Positions 15,987 through 23,983 of a DNA stretch of 64,000 nucleotides are shown one piece after another. How positions within the stretch are numbered: position 1 is the stretch's first letter; every line of letters begins with the position of its first letter. The DNA is from JALYRV01 sp040902895. GTDB taxonomy: Bacteria; Acidobacteriota; Vicinamibacteria; Vicinamibacterales; SCN-69-37. Made by a program: the position numbers and the translations under genes. The stretch covers positions 1 through 64,000 of the forward strand of contig JBBDWL010000078.1 of assembly GCA_040902895.1 (NCBI GenBank), given 5' to 3'. The notes below the pieces were generated by a model. The model ran no database searches. It was not told the DNA's origin and was given only the letters and a program-made list of their open reading frames with translations.

Positions 15987-16366
15987 TCCTTCACCTCGAC
16001 ACGTCCGTCCTCGTCGATGCGCTCACCGGCGGGCGGCGCTCGCTGCCGCTCGTGGAGCGCGCCGTCGGCCGCGGCCACGTGCTGGCCGCCTCGGCGCTCG
16101 TGCTCTATGAATGGCTGCGAGGCCCCAGGACGCCGGAAGAACTCGAAGATCAGGAAGCGCTGCTGCCCGCGGCCGATGCCCGCGGCTTCGGACCGCTGGA
16201 GGCCGCGCGTGCCGCCCGGCTCTATCGCGCGGTGAAGCGCGCGCGCGGCCGCGACATGGATCTTGCGATCGCGGCCTGTGCGCTCGAGCATGGCGCGCGC
16301 CTCTGGACCCTCAATCCGGAAGACTTCAGCGACGTGCCGGAGCTGACGCTGTACGGCGCGGACTAA
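15983..16366 (+). CDS. VapC-type PIN-domain ribonuclease toxin
   Basis: A PIN-domain toxin of about 127 residues starting at GTG 15983, or at GTG 15965. The acidic pocket is visible: LHLDTSVLVDAL (D), ALVLYEWLRG (E), RGRDMDLAIAACAL (D) and LNPEDFSDV (D). These RNases cut tRNA or mRNA when freed from VapB. It overlaps the amylase-family gene tail-to-tail by four bases. Confidence 0.85.
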   Translation: MILHLDTSVLVDALTGGRRSLPLVERAVGRGHVLAASALVLYEWLRGPRTPEELEDQEALLPAADARGFGPLEAARAARLYRAVKRARGRDMDLAIAACALEHGARLWTLNPEDFSDVPELTLYGAD

Positions 16367-17889
16367 CGCGCCGTGACGTTGAAGAGGTGTGCGCGGTGCG
16401 CGTCCAGCCGCACGTAGAGGCCGTGCGCTTCGAGGTCGGGGCGTGAACGGCCGTATGCGTCCCCGCTCAGCGTATCGGTGAGTGTGAGCTCCCCGCGCCC
16501 GGGGACCTCGTGCGCGATCCATACGCGCCCCTGCGCGGCACCGCTGCCGAGATTGACGATGACCAGGCGATACGCGTCGCTGTGTTTCCAGCGCCAGGCG
16601 ACAAGTGAAGCGTTGGAGTCATCCGAATCGGGTGTCACGTCGAGAAGCCGCCAGTCGCCGTCGTGAAACACCGAATCATGGGTGACACGCAGCAGCGTTT
16701 CGTATTCAGCCATCAATCCGGCATCGGCCGTCTCGGGTTTCGCCGCATTGAGCGGCATCGGCAGATGCATCGAGTAGCCTTCGAACTGCCCCTGATGAAA
16801 GAAGCGCAGGCCCGGCAGCGTGGCAATCAGCACCATCAATGCCGGAATGCGCTCGCGGCCGTACGCCGCAACGCTGCGCTCCTCGTCGTGATTCTCGAGG
16901 AAGCGCGCCATGCGGTTGTGCCACGAGGCGTCTCCGGTGAGATGCGCGCGCACGCCGCCGGCGTCGCCTTTCAGCCGGTCGTACAGCACTTTGTCGTACG
17001 TGTACTGGAAGCCGAGCGCCTGTAGTTGGCTTTCCATGCCCCAGTAGACCTCGGCCATCCAGAGGAAGTCGGCGGGCAGTGCCGCAATCGCATCGGTCCA
17101 GAATTCGCCGGCCGGCGCGGGACGGCCGCGCAAAAGCGGCCCCCAAGTGCGCGCGAAGATGTCGTTCAAGACCAGCATCGACATGTCGCAGCGCACACCA
17201 TCCGCATGCCGGCCGATCTCCTTCAGTACGTCGACCATCGCGCTGCGCGTGGCGGGATTGAAGTAGTCGAGCTGCGCGGTGTCGGCCCACGGCGCGAAGT
17301 ACGGATCGCGGCCGCGCGCGATGAAAAGCGGAGGCCTGCCCGGCGGCTCGATCAGCAGAAACGCCGCGGGGTCGCGATGGAAATCCTCTTCGCGTCCCTG
17401 CAGAAAATACCCGGGGTGGCTCGCGATCCAGACGTGATCGGGGCCGGTGTGATTGGGCACGAAATCGACCATGAGGCGCATGCCGCGCGCGTGGAGCTTG
17501 GCGCGCACGGCGTCAACATCCGCCCATGACCCGATGCGCGGATCGGGAACGTAATCCTCGATCGAGAATGGAGAACCCACGACGGATTCGACCGTCCAGC
17601 CGGGCAGCGCATGGTCGAAGCGCGCGAAGGCGGCGGGGTCGGTGCGAAAGAGGCGGCGTCCGGCGATGCTGCGCTTCCAGATGCCGAGCAGATAGATGTA
17701 GTCGAAGCCAAGCGCGGCCAGCCGGTCCCACTCCGCGTCGGGCACGTCGGCAAGTCGCATCGTGCCCGCCTTCGCGCATGGCGCTTCGGCGAGGCGGCCC
17801 TGCGCGGACGACAGCGCATCCAGCCAGGGCCAGGTGTTGATCTGATAGAGGTGCGGATGGGCGCGGCGCGAAGCAAGCACCGGCGGCAT
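16363..17889 (-). CDS. GH13 alpha-amylase-family enzyme
   Basis: A 508-aa cytosolic-looking glycoside hydrolase or glucanotransferase of family GH13. The conserved regions are all present: DFVPNHTG (region I), GVRCDMSML with the nucleophile Asp (II), MAEVYW with the acid/base Glu (III) and FLENHDEER (IV). A beta-sandwich C-domain follows from about residue 410. No signal peptide. I chose ATG 17889 over 17907. The N-terminal HLYQINTWPWLDAL is typical of a subfamily annotated as alpha-amylase or alpha-glucosidase in soil bacteria. The exact substrate cannot be read from the sequence. Confidence 0.85.
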   Translation of the reverse strand: MPPVLASRRAHPHLYQINTWPWLDALSSAQGRLAEAPCAKAGTMRLADVPDAEWDRLAALGFDYIYLLGIWKRSIAGRRLFRTDPAAFARFDHALPGWTVESVVGSPFSIEDYVPDPRIGSWADVDAVRAKLHARGMRLMVDFVPNHTGPDHVWIASHPGYFLQGREEDFHRDPAAFLLIEPPGRPPLFIARGRDPYFAPWADTAQLDYFNPATRSAMVDVLKEIGRHADGVRCDMSMLVLNDIFARTWGPLLRGRPAPAGEFWTDAIAALPADFLWMAEVYWGMESQLQALGFQYTYDKVLYDRLKGDAGGVRAHLTGDASWHNRMARFLENHDEERSVAAYGRERIPALMVLIATLPGLRFFHQGQFEGYSMHLPMPLNAAKPETADAGLMAEYETLLRVTHDSVFHDGDWRLLDVTPDSDDSNASLVAWRWKHSDAYRLVIVNLGSGAAQGRVWIAHEVPGRGELTLTDTLSGDAYGRSRPDLEAHGLYVRLDAHRAHLFNVTAR

Positions 17890-17942
17890 GGTAGCACCCT
17901 CATCCACATGCTGATGCGTTCCAACCTCTATTGCGTTCCCGA

Positions 17943-17963
17943 GACGACGATGGCATCGTCGTC
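17943..17963. repeat. perfect 21-bp GACGACGATG palindrome
   Basis: Arms GACGACGATG and CATCGTCGTC flank a single central base. Unlike the other copies, no coiled-coil gene follows closely. On the minus strand it falls within a short open stretch (LLAQPADLLAKSADLLAQ... DDDAIVV) with no clear start, perhaps a decayed gene. Confidence 0.6.
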
Positions 17964-17991
17964 GATGAGGTCGTAGCAGAAGGCATACTGC

Positions 17992-18041
17992 GCCAGGAGA
18001 TCGGCGGACTTCGCCAGGAGATCGGCGGGCTGCGCCAGGAG
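17992..18041. repeat. 21-bp tandem repeat, two copies and a part
   Basis: GCCAGGAGATCGGCGGACTT and a near copy follow each other directly, then GCCAGGAG begins a third. On the minus strand the units spell (A/S)ADLLA(Q/K). The 17890-18132 interval contains only this repeat and the palindrome at 17943. Confidence 0.6.
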
Positions 18042-18132
18042 GGATGAGCGCGCTGCTGCGCTGACCGGCGGGCGACCTGACGTATCTCGCTATGATGGGC
18101 CATGCCCGGCTGGCGCCTCGAGACTCGCGCGG

Positions 18133-19032
18133 CTACCGGACGTTTTGCGGGACGTAAGCGGATTCCGGGTAGTGCTTCTCGAGAAACGCGCGCCATTTCG
18201 CGAGGAACTCGTCCTGGGCGGTGAGTGGCGCGGTGTGGTCACCGGTGACCTCCACACGCTCGACCCGTGGAAGGCGGGCAGCGAGCTCGTCGTTGATGCG
18301 CCGGTGAAAGCCGACGCTCGCGGCGCCGGTCATCAGCAGAACGGGCATGGTCAGCGTCTTCAACCGGTCAATCGAATCGCGATGGTTTGCCACGGTCGAC
18401 AGCCCACGGAGCGACGCGCGGTGGGCGTCCCACATCTTCAGTTCCGTGGTCCCATCGTCGGGCGGCTCCGCGCCACACGTGCCGAGCGTGCACAGGAAGG
18501 CGGCCATCTGCGCGTCGGTAGGGTCGGCCCACGGATCGAGCTCCCGGATTACCTCGATCATCGCGGCCAGCCCTGAATCATTCGAGATCATCGCGGCCGG
18601 CATCGCCCAGAACACCGGAGGCTCGAACAAGGTCAGTGTGCGCACGCGCCGCGGATGATCGAGCGCGAAATCAAGCGCCACGAGCGCGCCGAACGACGCA
18701 GCCACGACGTCAACCGGCCCAGTGAGCGCCAGGGCGTCAAGCGTCCGCGCCATCGCCTCGCTTTCCATGTCGAGCGAATATCCGGACGGCAAGGGCGCCT
18801 GCTTCCGCGCGCGCTCGAACGCCAGCGTCTCGGCACGCACCACCCTGAAATCGGGGCGGAGCAGTCTCGCATGTGGCTCGAATGACACGCCGTAGATGCC
18901 GCCGTCGAGGAACACGACGGTGCGGCCCCTGCCTTCGACGAATGATTCAAGGACAGGCCGGCCAGCCGACGGTTGCTGCACGCTCATGGCGTACGCCGCG
19001 AGCGCGACGACAGCGGCAAGACATCGCCCCAT
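18133..19032 (-). CDS. secreted alpha/beta hydrolase
   Basis: A 299-aa protein with an N-terminal signal (LAAVVALAAYAMSVQQPSAG). The alpha/beta-hydrolase core shows VVFLDGGIYGVS (oxyanion region), VDVVAASFGALVALDFAL with the nucleophile Ser in A-x-S-F-G, PVLLMTGAAS near the Asp strand, and GDHTAP with the catalytic His. The nucleophile elbow lacks the first Gly of G-x-S-x-G, which is tolerated in the superfamily. Substrate unknown. Confidence 0.78.
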   Translation of the reverse strand: MGRCLAAVVALAAYAMSVQQPSAGRPVLESFVEGRGRTVVFLDGGIYGVSFEPHARLLRPDFRVVRAETLAFERARKQAPLPSGYSLDMESEAMARTLDALALTGPVDVVAASFGALVALDFALDHPRRVRTLTLFEPPVFWAMPAAMISNDSGLAAMIEVIRELDPWADPTDAQMAAFLCTLGTCGAEPPDDGTTELKMWDAHRASLRGLSTVANHRDSIDRLKTLTMPVLLMTGAASVGFHRRINDELAARLPRVERVEVTGDHTAPLTAQDEFLAKWRAFLEKHYPESAYVPQNVR

Positions 19033-19086
19033 GCGTTCAGATCATACGGCAGCTCTCCCGGCACGTCTTCACGCTTGCATCCTGCC

Positions 19087-19107
19087 GCCGACGATGGCAT
19101 CGTCGTC
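19087..19107. promoter_or_regulatory. GACGATG palindrome before a coiled-coil gene
   Basis: GCCGACGATG and CATCGTCGTC flank one base (one mismatch from perfect), 25 bases before the ATG at 19133. The following bases CTGAGGTCGGACGGAA match CCGAGGTCGGCGGGAA after the palindrome at 28099 when that one is read on the minus strand. The conserved leader is thus longer than the palindrome. Confidence 0.6.
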
Positions 19108-19132
19108 CTGAGGTCGGACGGAAAGCGATGTC

Positions 19133-19405
19133 ATGGATATTGAGCACGTGCCGGCTGCGCTTCAGGAGCGACTGGGTCCGCCTGCGACGCTCGCACTCGT
19201 CAGTGCGATCAACGCCGGCGGCCGCGAATGGAAGGACGAGGTGATGACCGCCGCAGCTGACCGGTTTGAACGCCGTCTCGTGGAGGTGGACGCCGGCCTC
19301 CGGCTGCGGATGTCCGAGATGGAAACGCGGCTGCTCAGGTGGTGCTTCTTGTTCTGGATAGGGCACGTCGCGGCGTTCACCGCGATCATGACCGCGCTGA
19401 TCTAA
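19133..19405 (+). CDS. small coiled-coil protein with C-terminal membrane helix
   Basis: A 90-aa protein: a soluble helix (LQERLGPPATLALVSAINAG), an amphipathic coiled coil (RFERRLVEVDAGLRLRMSEM), then one membrane helix (LRWCFLFWIGHVAAFTAIMT). The topology resembles the DUF1640/CCDC90-like family. The signature W-x-FLFW-x-G at the membrane entry is shared with the larger coiled-coil protein at 27136-28071, which also shares the upstream palindrome and leader. Function unknown; a tail-anchored oligomeric adaptor is possible. Confidence 0.72.
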   Translation: MDIEHVPAALQERLGPPATLALVSAINAGGREWKDEVMTAAADRFERRLVEVDAGLRLRMSEMETRLLRWCFLFWIGHVAAFTAIMTALI

Positions 19406-19409
19406 CCGT

Positions 19410-19787
19410 TCACCCATTCACCAGCGCCAGAATATTCCCGTCCGGATCTTTGAGCCACGCGACGCGGGTGCTGCCAGCCTCATGGATGTCGCCCTTGAGC
19501 GTGGTGCCGGGGAAGTCGTAGTGCTCGAACGTCACGCCGCGCTCTTTGAGCGTGGCGACGATGGCGTCGAGGTCGGTGCCGACGATCCATGTCGCGGCGG
19601 TCGCTTTGTTGGTGCCGGCGAACGTGGACTCGTACACGAGGATCTTCGTCACGCCGCTCTTCAGGCCGACGACGCCCTGCTCGGACGTGTCTTCGACCGT
19701 GAGTCCGAGCACGTCGGCATAGAACCGGCGCGCCTCCTTGACCGACCTGACGGGAATCGTGGCGAGTGCGTCCTTAGTGTTCAGCAT
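19410..19787 (-). CDS. VOC-family (glyoxalase/bleomycin-resistance fold) protein
   Basis: A 125-aa single-domain VOC protein: TIPVRSVKEARRFYADVLGL, then KILVYESTFAGTNKATAATW and a final AWLKDPDGNILALVNG. The last phrase is the usual metal-ligand strand, but the ligand Glu is replaced, so metal binding is uncertain. It lies 10 bases after the stop of the kinase gene with a GAGGAAAC ribosome site, so it is probably read from the kinase promoter. Confidence 0.85.
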   Translation of the reverse strand: MLNTKDALATIPVRSVKEARRFYADVLGLTVEDTSEQGVVGLKSGVTKILVYESTFAGTNKATAATWIVGTDLDAIVATLKERGVTFEHYDFPGTTLKGDIHEAGSTRVAWLKDPDGNILALVNG

Positions 19788-19797
19788 TGTGTTTCCT

Positions 19798-22578
19798 CTA
19801 CTTCAGGCGCGCGCGCAGCTCTTCGACCCAGTTGAGCACGATCGTAATCGGCGTCGATTGAGCCGCCGCGTTCACCGGATTCTTGACCATCACGAAACGC
19901 CGGCCGTCGCGCGAGACGTCATAGTTGCGTCCCACGGCTCCGAAGAAGTAGGGCGAGACGTCGAACAGAGGAGCCGGCTTGCCGAGCTGGATCGCGCCGG
20001 CCGACGTGGTCACCGGCACCGCCATCATCTTGCCGCCCGCAATGTAGAAGATCTCGCGGCCGGTGGGCGACCATACCGGCTCTTCGCCGCCTTCCGTCGA
20101 CACCTTGCTCTGCCACGCGTCGGCGTTTGGAAACGGACGCACGAAGACCTCGAACCGGCCGCCCGACAGGTCCGACTCGAACGCCATGAAGGCGTCGTCG
20201 GGCGACAAGGCGGCGTTGCGCTCATCGTGCTCGGTCGCGAGCAGCGTGCGGACGTTCGTCTTTCCGCCGGCGATGTCGGCGACGAACAGATTGTTCTTGG
20301 GGCGGCCCCCGCTGGCTGCCCTGAAGATCACCTGCTTGCCGTCGCGCGTCACCGCATTCGGAAAGGGCACGTGCTTCTCGGCCAATGTGTCGGTGAACTG
20401 CTGCGGCTGGCCAACGCCGTCGGGTCGATGGTGGAACAGCTCCGTCCGTCCGGCCGCCTCGGAGTTGAAGATGATCCGATGGTCGGGCGTCCACAGGCCG
20501 TAATTATCCGGTCCCGCTTTGTCGGTGAGCCGTGTGAGCGCCTCGCGCTTCAGGTCCCAGATCCAGATGTCCTGCTCCTCGTCGCGCGAGTCGAGCGACA
20601 GCCGCGTTTGGTCGGGCGAGAGGCGGACGTAGAAATAATTGCGGACCGGCGCCGCAACAGGCGTCTCGCGGCCGGCGCGATCCACCCAGGCGATCGTCCG
20701 GCGTCCGGCCGCGTCGCCTGCGCCCGTGTACACCAGATGGCCGCCTGCGGAGATGTCGAAGTTCGCGGCGCCGCTCGGCTTCAAACCGACGCCTTCCAGG
20801 ATCGGCGCCGGGTTGCCCGTCAACTCGAGACGTGCCGGATCGAAGCCAACCGCGCGCAGCGATCCATCCGCCGTCGCATAGACGATGTGCCCGCTCGAGA
20901 TGTACCGTGGATGTGTCCCCGCGATCTTCAGCCGCGCGACGCGCCCGCTCGCCCGATCCACGGCGGCAAGCACGCCGTCGAGCAGGTTCGGCGTCGATGA
21001 AGCACTTATGGAGAACAGCACGACTTGTGTTCCCGGGACGGCCGAGGGCCAGAGGTGCGCAGTGTCGCCCACAGTCCGGTCCAGCGATGTGATCGCCGTG
21101 GCTTCGCCGCCGGCGTTGCCGACGAAATAGAGAGCCCCGCCGCGCGTACCAAAGATGACGCCATCGGGGGTGGACGTCGCGCCCAGAACCTGCGTGGGGG
21201 CGTTCGTCAGAAGCACCGCGGACCCCCCGAGCACCGACACCTTCTTCAGTGCCAACTGCTGGATCTGATCGACAAAGCCGACCCACTCGCCGTCGTGTGA
21301 AAAGAATGGCGAGACGGCGGGCTGCGCGCCGCGGACCGGCGCGGCCTCGAGCTGATCGAGCCGCCTGAGATAGACCTGTGCTGCCCCAGGGCCGATCATC
21401 GACGCGACGTACGCGATCGTGCGCCCATCCCCGGATATGGCGACATCCCCATGCGCGCCGGATGCGAAGAGCGGGGCCGCTGCGGGCGGTACGTGGAGCA
21501 TCCGCGCCGTCGCGGGGGGCGCCGGCGGCGCAGGCGCACGCCAGATGCCGATGGCGAGACCCAAGAGCGCAGTCGCGACGGCGGTTGCGGCCAGCGGCGC
21601 GGCACGACGCCAGAGAGGCTGTGCGCTGTGAATGCCGCCGGCCGCCGCAACATCCGACGCCGTCACGCCAGACGTCGTCGATCCCGCCGCAAGCCCCTCA
21701 TCGAGCTGCAGCATGCCTTCGGCGACATCGCGCAGGCGCTTCTTTGGGTCCTTCTCGAGGCAGCGGCGCAGCAGGCGGCGTACCGGCGGCGGCAGATCGG
21801 CCGGCAGCAGACTCCAGTCAGGCTCGGTCTTCAGCACCGACGCGAGCACGTCCGACACGTCGTCGCCCTCGAAGGCGCGGCGCCCGGCGAGCATCTCGAA
21901 CAGCACGACGCCGAAGGCCCAGACATCGGCGCGGCGATCGACAGGCCGGCCCTTCGCCTGTTCGGGCGACATGTAGGCCGCGGTGCCGATGATCATGCCG
22001 AGCTGCGTCGATCGCGCGGTAAGCGTCGGCGAGTTCGAGACGGCCGACTGCTGCGCTTCGGCGTCGGCCGCGAATGCTTTTGCGAGACCGAAGTCGAGCA
22101 CTTTCACGGCGCCGTCGTCGCGCACTTTGACGTTGGCGGGTTTCAGATCGCGGTGGATGACGCCCTGATCGTGCGCGGTCTCGAGCGCCGTCGCGATCTG
22201 GCGCGCGATCGCCAGTGCGCGATCGAGCGGCAGCCCGGGCGAACCGCTGTCGGCGGCATTCGCGAGGATCAGCTCGTCGAGCGTCGGTCCTTCGACCAGC
22301 TCCATCGCGATGGCCGCATGCTTCGAGTGTTCGGTCGGAACCTCGAAGCCGTAGACCTGCGCGATGTTCGGGTGATTGAGAATCGCCAGCACTTTGGCTT
22401 CGCGCTCGAACCGGGCGATGCGCTCGGGGTCGCTCGTAAACAGCTCCGGCAGGACCTTCAACGCGATCTCGCGATCGAGCCTCGTGTCGCGGGCGCGATA
22501 GACCTCGCCCATGCCGCCTTCGCCCAGCTTGGCGACGATTTCGAACACACCGATTCTGTTCCCGGGACCTAAGGCCAT
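19798..22578 (-). CDS. Ser/Thr kinase with membrane helix and TolB/WD40 propeller
   Basis: A 926-aa Hanks-type receptor kinase. Kinase domain at about 13-275: KLGEGGMGEVYRARDTRLDR (P-loop), IHRDLKPANVKV (catalytic loop), VLDFGLAK and YMSPEQAKGRPVD. One membrane helix follows near 330-350 (LAATAVATALLGLAIGIW). From about 370 to the end runs a TolB/WD40-type beta-propeller with repeated SxDG-x-W/-x-I strands (FSHDGEWVGFV, LSPDDAFMAFES, WSPTGREIFYI), ending NWVEELRARLK. The propeller would be the periplasmic sensor. A VOC gene follows in the same unit, and an IS element has inserted about 140 bases upstream of its start. Confidence 0.92.
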   Translation of the reverse strand: MALGPGNRIGVFEIVAKLGEGGMGEVYRARDTRLDREIALKVLPELFTSDPERIARFEREAKVLAILNHPNIAQVYGFEVPTEHSKHAAIAMELVEGPTLDELILANAADSGSPGLPLDRALAIARQIATALETAHDQGVIHRDLKPANVKVRDDGAVKVLDFGLAKAFAADAEAQQSAVSNSPTLTARSTQLGMIIGTAAYMSPEQAKGRPVDRRADVWAFGVVLFEMLAGRRAFEGDDVSDVLASVLKTEPDWSLLPADLPPPVRRLLRRCLEKDPKKRLRDVAEGMLQLDEGLAAGSTTSGVTASDVAAAGGIHSAQPLWRRAAPLAATAVATALLGLAIGIWRAPAPPAPPATARMLHVPPAAAPLFASGAHGDVAISGDGRTIAYVASMIGPGAAQVYLRRLDQLEAAPVRGAQPAVSPFFSHDGEWVGFVDQIQQLALKKVSVLGGSAVLLTNAPTQVLGATSTPDGVIFGTRGGALYFVGNAGGEATAITSLDRTVGDTAHLWPSAVPGTQVVLFSISASSTPNLLDGVLAAVDRASGRVARLKIAGTHPRYISSGHIVYATADGSLRAVGFDPARLELTGNPAPILEGVGLKPSGAANFDISAGGHLVYTGAGDAAGRRTIAWVDRAGRETPVAAPVRNYFYVRLSPDQTRLSLDSRDEEQDIWIWDLKREALTRLTDKAGPDNYGLWTPDHRIIFNSEAAGRTELFHHRPDGVGQPQQFTDTLAEKHVPFPNAVTRDGKQVIFRAASGGRPKNNLFVADIAGGKTNVRTLLATEHDERNAALSPDDAFMAFESDLSGGRFEVFVRPFPNADAWQSKVSTEGGEEPVWSPTGREIFYIAGGKMMAVPVTTSAGAIQLGKPAPLFDVSPYFFGAVGRNYDVSRDGRRFVMVKNPVNAAAQSTPITIVLNWVEELRARLK

Positions 22579-22619
22579 GGAGGAGTCGGGGGATTATAGC
22601 GGAGGCGAGAGAGGACGAT

Positions 22620-22698
22620 GCTTCCGCCTGCGGGCCGTGAGCGCCGACAGGCGGAAGCCAACGCGAGCCCTGACCGCCTCCGCCGAAGCGTCGGCGGT
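22620..22698. other. two GC-rich hairpins upstream of the kinase
   Basis: GCTTCCGCCTG (22620-22630) pairs with CAGGCGGAAGC (22648-22658), and TGACCGCC pairs with GGCGGTCA near 22672-22699. Both are perfect. They lie between the kinase start and the insertion sequence. They may be a REP-like intergenic element or part of the kinase leader. Confidence 0.5.
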
Positions 22699-22721
22699 CA
22701 AGAAGGGCTGCGCCACCCTTA

Positions 22722-23633
22722 GAGCACGTTGCGAAATTAGCTGACGACCCTCTTGTACTCTGATCGAGGGCTTGGTACTTTCGCCTGACCGACAGCGAGG
22801 CGGTCAGGCATGAGCCAAGCCTTAATCGACGATGACTTATGGATTCGCATCGAGCCGCTACTCCCGAAACGTCGGCGCCGCAACCGTCGATACGCAGGGC
22901 GGAAGCCGATCCCCGACCGGGCGGTGCTGACGGGGATCCTCTTCGTGCTCCGCAGCGGGCTTCCGTGGAACATGCTGCCGCGGGAGATGGGCTGCGGCTC
23001 GGGCACCACCTGCTGGCGGCGGCTAGTGCGCTGGCAACGGGCGGGCGTCTGGAAGCGCCTGCATACCGCGCTGCTCACCGAATTGCGCCGCCGGGGCCAG
23101 CTCGATTTGGCCCGCGCCGTGGTCGACAGTTCGTCGCTCCGCGCGCTGCGCGGGGGAAAAAAACTGGACCGAACCCTACCGATCGCCGCAAAGCCGGGTC
23201 GAAACATCATGTTCTCACCGACGCCCACGGGATTCCGCTCGTCGCGTCGCTGACGGCCGCGAACCGGAACGACATCACGGAATTGCTCCCGCTCGTCGAT
23301 GCGTTCCCACTGCTGCGCGGCCTCCCCGGTCGACCCGCGCGGAAGCCGCGGCTCATTCAGGGCGACCGTGGGTACGATTCCCAGCCTCATCGCGATCAAC
23401 TCCACCAGCGCGGCATCGCCTCCCAACTCGCCAAGCGCCGGACGCCCCACGGCAGCGGCTTGGGTCGGACCCGGTGGGTCGTCGAGCGCACCGTGGCCTG
23501 GCTGCATCGGTTCCGCCGCCTGGCAGTGCGATACGAGCGGCGACCGTGTATTCACGAAGCGTTTCTCACGTTAGCCTGCTCGCTCGTGTGTTGGTACTAC
23601 TTGAAGCCGGTCATCTAATTTCGCAACGTGCTC
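22722..23633 (+). mobile_element. IS5-type insertion sequence, 912 bp
   Basis: Terminal inverted repeats of 19 bp are perfect: GAGCACGTTGCGAAATTAG at 22722-22740 and its reverse complement at 23615-23633. They are flanked by the 3-bp duplication TTA (22719-22721 and 23634-23636). The transposase is in two frames joined at an A7 run, as in IS5-group elements that use programmed frameshifting. Perfect ends and an intact gene indicate recent transposition. On the right the duplicated TTA is the TAA stop codon of the DUF4242 gene. Confidence 0.93.
22810..23618 (+). CDS. IS5-family DDE transposase, two frames joined by -1 frameshift
   Basis: The first frame (22810-23253) carries the N-terminal DNA-binding part (LIDDDLWIRIEPLLPKRR, GILFVLRSGLPWNMLP) and the first catalytic Asp in AVVDSSSLRA. 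The second frame (to 23618) carries the second Asp in IQGDRGYDS and the Glu in WVVERTVAWLHRFRRL. The junction is the heptamer A-AAA-AAA at 23157-23163, in the phase needed for -1 slippage, so a full DDE enzyme can be made as a fusion. The stop lies inside the right inverted repeat. All three catalytic residues are present. Confidence 0.9.
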
Positions 23634-23903
23634 TTAGGAGGCCGGCGTCAGATCGAGCGCCTCGACGATGCGCGTGTAAGGCAGCTTCGCATCGTCATTC
23701 ACCTTCTTCACATCGTCGGCGTTCGAGGCGTCGAACAGGCACATGCAGCGCGCCTCGCCAGGGACGAACGTGCTGCGAATGTACCGCACTGGCGTGCCGT
23801 CGGCCGTGAACTTCCGCGAAGTCGCAATGGCCGCCTGCTGCGCGCCGGCAAGCTGGGGCATCGTGATGCCCGTGAGATCCCGTTCCACCATGTAAACCGC
23901 CAT
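23634..23903 (-). CDS. DUF4242-family small protein
   Basis: An 89-aa ferredoxin-fold-like protein: YMVERDLTGITMPQLAGAQQ, VRYIRSTFVPGEARCMCLFD and NDDAKLPYTRIVEALDL. The pattern fits DUF4242 (annotated in places as a nickel-binding or stress-related protein). A strong ribosome site AAGGAG overlaps the 12-bp palindrome CTTTAATTAAAG (23913-23924), the only AT-rich spot nearby and a possible operator. The insertion sequence landed exactly at its stop codon without changing the protein. Confidence 0.8.
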   Translation of the reverse strand: MAVYMVERDLTGITMPQLAGAQQAAIATSRKFTADGTPVRYIRSTFVPGEARCMCLFDASNADDVKKVNDDAKLPYTRIVEALDLTPAS

Positions 23904-23983
23904 CGTGTGCTCCTTTAATTAAAGTTGGGTGCCGCCGCCCGGCGCGCGTCCGATAGAATACGCCCGCCGCCGCGACAGGACGG

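Noticed and set aside
21451..22572. 373-codon plus-strand frame opposite the kinase
   Set aside because: Antisense of clear kinase motifs; Arg-rich shadow typical of high-GC DNA.
23157..23163. transposase frameshift as gene decay
   Set aside because: The A7 run is an exact -1 slippery heptamer in the right phase and both halves are intact, so programmed frameshifting is the better reading.
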